The notes below the pieces were generated by a model. That model searched no databases. It was not told where the DNA came from and saw only the letters and a program-made list of their open reading frames with translations. The translations under genes were made by a program, and so were the position numbers. A DNA stretch of 5,845 nucleotides from Nitriliruptoraceae bacterium (lineage in GTDB: Bacteria; Actinomycetota; Nitriliruptoria; Nitriliruptorales; Nitriliruptoraceae), in assembly GCA_007123425.1 (NCBI GenBank), contig SKLC01000293.1, positions 1-5,845 on the forward strand, given 5' to 3'. Shown one piece after another: positions 5,060 through 5,845 of this stretch. Within the stretch, counting starts at the first letter, position 1, and each line of letters opens with the position of its first letter.

Positions 5060-5491
5060 ATGGACGAGCAGGCTGACCGGCCGGGGGACCACGACCCGGG
5101 GCGCGACCGCCCGACGCGCGGGCGCGACGCTCCTGACGCCCGTTCGACGCCGTCCGGCTCCCCACAGCCAGGGACGCCCGCGGGCGAGCAGGAGCGGGCC
5201 CGGACGCCGGTGACCCAGCAGATCGGTCGCATCGTCGTGCTCGTGCTGATCGTGCTGTTCGGCGTGTTCGCCGCCTCCAACGCCCAACCGGTCGACTTCT
5301 CGTGGCTGTTCGGCGAGACCCGGGTCACCGAGGGCCCCGGCGACACGCGCGAGGGTGGCGTGCCCCTGATCGTGCTGCTGCTGATCTCGTTCGTGATGGG
5401 CGCGGCCGTCGGCGGCCTGCTGGCCTGGCAGGGCGGACGACACCGGCGTCGGGCCCGGGCCGACGAGGCGGACGGCGAGCGCAGGCGGTAG
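5060..5491 (+). CDS. LapA/DUF1049-like small membrane protein with long N-terminal tail
   Basis: Encodes 143 residues from ATG 5060, after a GGGGGAG ribosome site (5049-5055), to TAG 5489-5491. Residues 1-50 are hydrophilic and rich in Asp, Arg, Pro and Gly, probably disordered and cytosolic. Transmembrane helix 1 is about 56-73 (GRIVVLVLIVLFGVFAAS). It is followed by NAQPVDFSWLFGE, matching the LapA-family F..xN...V.......F loop. After a short loop, helix 2 is about 101-123 (VPLIVLLLISFVMGAAVGGL). The chain ends in an Arg-rich tail (RHRRRARADEADGERRR). This two-helix hairpin is the DUF1049 architecture. In Gram-negatives LapA (YciS) works with LapB in regulating lipopolysaccharide synthesis. 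In actinobacteria, which lack LPS, the role is unknown, so no gene symbol is given. It is convergent with fbiD, 8 bp from stop to stop. Confidence 0.84.
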   Translation: MDEQADRPGDHDPGRDRPTRGRDAPDARSTPSGSPQPGTPAGEQERARTPVTQQIGRIVVLVLIVLFGVFAASNAQPVDFSWLFGETRVTEGPGDTREGGVPLIVLLLISFVMGAAVGGLLAWQGGRHRRRARADEADGERRR

Positions 5492-5509
5492 GGCCGGGCT
5501 CAGCCGGCC
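5492..5509. terminator. Compact hairpin between the lapA-like and fbiD stop codons
   Basis: GGCCGG (5492-5497) and CCGGCC (5504-5509) form a 6-bp stem with a 6-nt loop. The fbiD stop (complement of 5500-5502) lies in the loop, and the lapA-like stop is immediately before the stem. It could end transcripts from both sides. The evidence is the position plus the stem, with no U-tract. Confidence 0.4.
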
Positions 5510-5845
5510 AGGCGGCGCCGCAGCTCGAGGGCGTCGATCATCGACGCCGTCCGGGGCCCGACCCCGGGCAGATCGTCGAGGTCGGCGAGGGTGTCCACGT
5601 CGTGGGCGAAGCCGGGGCGGTGGACCCGGTGGGCCTCGACGCCCGCATCCGCCGCCAGGCGCAGATGCGCCTCGGCGGACCCGGGCCCGTAGGCGGTGCG
5701 GATCACCGTCGGGGGTCGTCGCAGCAGCGCCCCGGTGCCGCCGTCGCGTGTCGGCGCGACCACCACCGCCTCCGGACGGTCCATCACCGCCGTGACGTCC
5801 TCGGCGCGCAGGCAGGGCAGGTCCGCGGGCACGACCAGCAGGGCC
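5500..5845 (-). CDS. fbiD: Phosphoenolpyruvate/2-phospho-L-lactate guanylyltransferase FbiD/CofC, C-terminal part (5' end outside window)
   Basis: The frame reads in from the right edge as ALLVVPADLPCL and ends at TGA (5502-5500), about 114 residues. It covers the second half of CofC/FbiD. VPADLP is the metal-binding Asp loop, and VVVAPTRDGGTGALL is the guanine/substrate loop. Next come the family's YGPGSAEAHLRLA segment and HDVDTLADL with the second conserved Asp pair. The C-terminus continues with LPGVGPRTASMIDALELRRR. The enzyme activates PEP (FbiD) or 2-phospho-L-lactate (CofC) with GTP, supplying the precursor for coenzyme F420. The nucleotide-binding N-terminus is off the window, so the substrate cannot be inferred. 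The GTG at 5832 is internal to the Asp loop and is not the start. It marks the host as an F420 producer. Confidence 0.86.
   Translation of the reverse strand, partial: ALLVVPADLPCLRAEDVTAVMDRPEAVVVAPTRDGGTGALLRRPPTVIRTAYGPGSAEAHLRLAADAGVEAHRVHRPGFAHDVDTLADLDDLPGVGPRTASMIDALELRRRLAG

Noticed and set aside
3285..5165. Long minus-strand open frame of 626 codons antisense to serB and the 267-aa gene
   Set aside because: Composition is dominated by Arg, Ser, Pro and Gly with no domain pattern. Long antisense frames are expected in DNA with this GC content, and the sense genes are clear.
5500..5570. Helix-hairpin-helix DNA-binding motif (LPGVGPRTAS) at the FbiD C-terminus
   Set aside because: Similar GVGPxT tails occur, to my recollection, at the end of actinobacterial CofC/FbiD proteins. 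The single short match is not enough to claim DNA binding.
5830..5832. GTG at 5832 as the start of fbiD
   Set aside because: The conserved segment ALLVVPADLP continues upstream of it to the window edge, so the gene is cut by the window rather than starting here.

Overview
The window is about 5.8 kb of very GC-rich chromosomal DNA with third-position G/C codon bias throughout. It looks like ordinary core-genome sequence from a high-GC actinobacterium. The support is F420 cofactor synthesis (FbiD/CofC), a SerB with tandem ACT domains, SHOCT and degenerate cold-shock proteins, and TAGGCT/TACGCT -10 boxes placed 7 nt before start codons (leaderless transcripts). A deep-branching group such as Nitriliruptoria/Euzebyales is possible, but the sequence alone does not settle this. 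There is no mobile element, CRISPR array, rRNA or tRNA.

Layout: (1) 1-389 (+) is the 3' end of a DUF368/PopT undecaprenyl-phosphate flippase. (2) 406-1035 (-) encodes a 209-aa protein with a PH-like N-terminus and a C-terminal SHOCT domain, convergent with popT. (3) 1242-2417 (-) is dapC, a succinyl-DAP aminotransferase. (4) 2503-3735 (+) is serB, phosphoserine phosphatase, divergent from dapC across an 85-bp spacer holding two mirrored leaderless promoters. (5) 3810-4613 (+) encodes an unrecognised 267-aa protein with hints of an ADP-ribosyltransferase-like N-terminal fold. (6) 4681-4887 (-) encodes a 68-aa cold-shock-like protein that has lost its nucleic-acid-binding aromatic residues. It is convergent with gene 5 across a strong two-way hairpin. 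(7) 5060-5491 (+) encodes a two-helix LapA/DUF1049-like membrane protein. (8) 5500-5845 (-) is the C-terminal part of fbiD/cofC, running off the window.

The genes do not form one operon. Orientation changes at almost every junction, and compact GC hairpins sit at several gene ends. Functional themes are envelope and peptidoglycan precursors (PopT, DapC), serine synthesis (SerB), F420 (FbiD) and small accessory proteins. The least explained item, and the best candidate for something undescribed, is the protein at 3810-4613; the altered cold-shock protein beside it comes second. No multi-gene novel system is visible.
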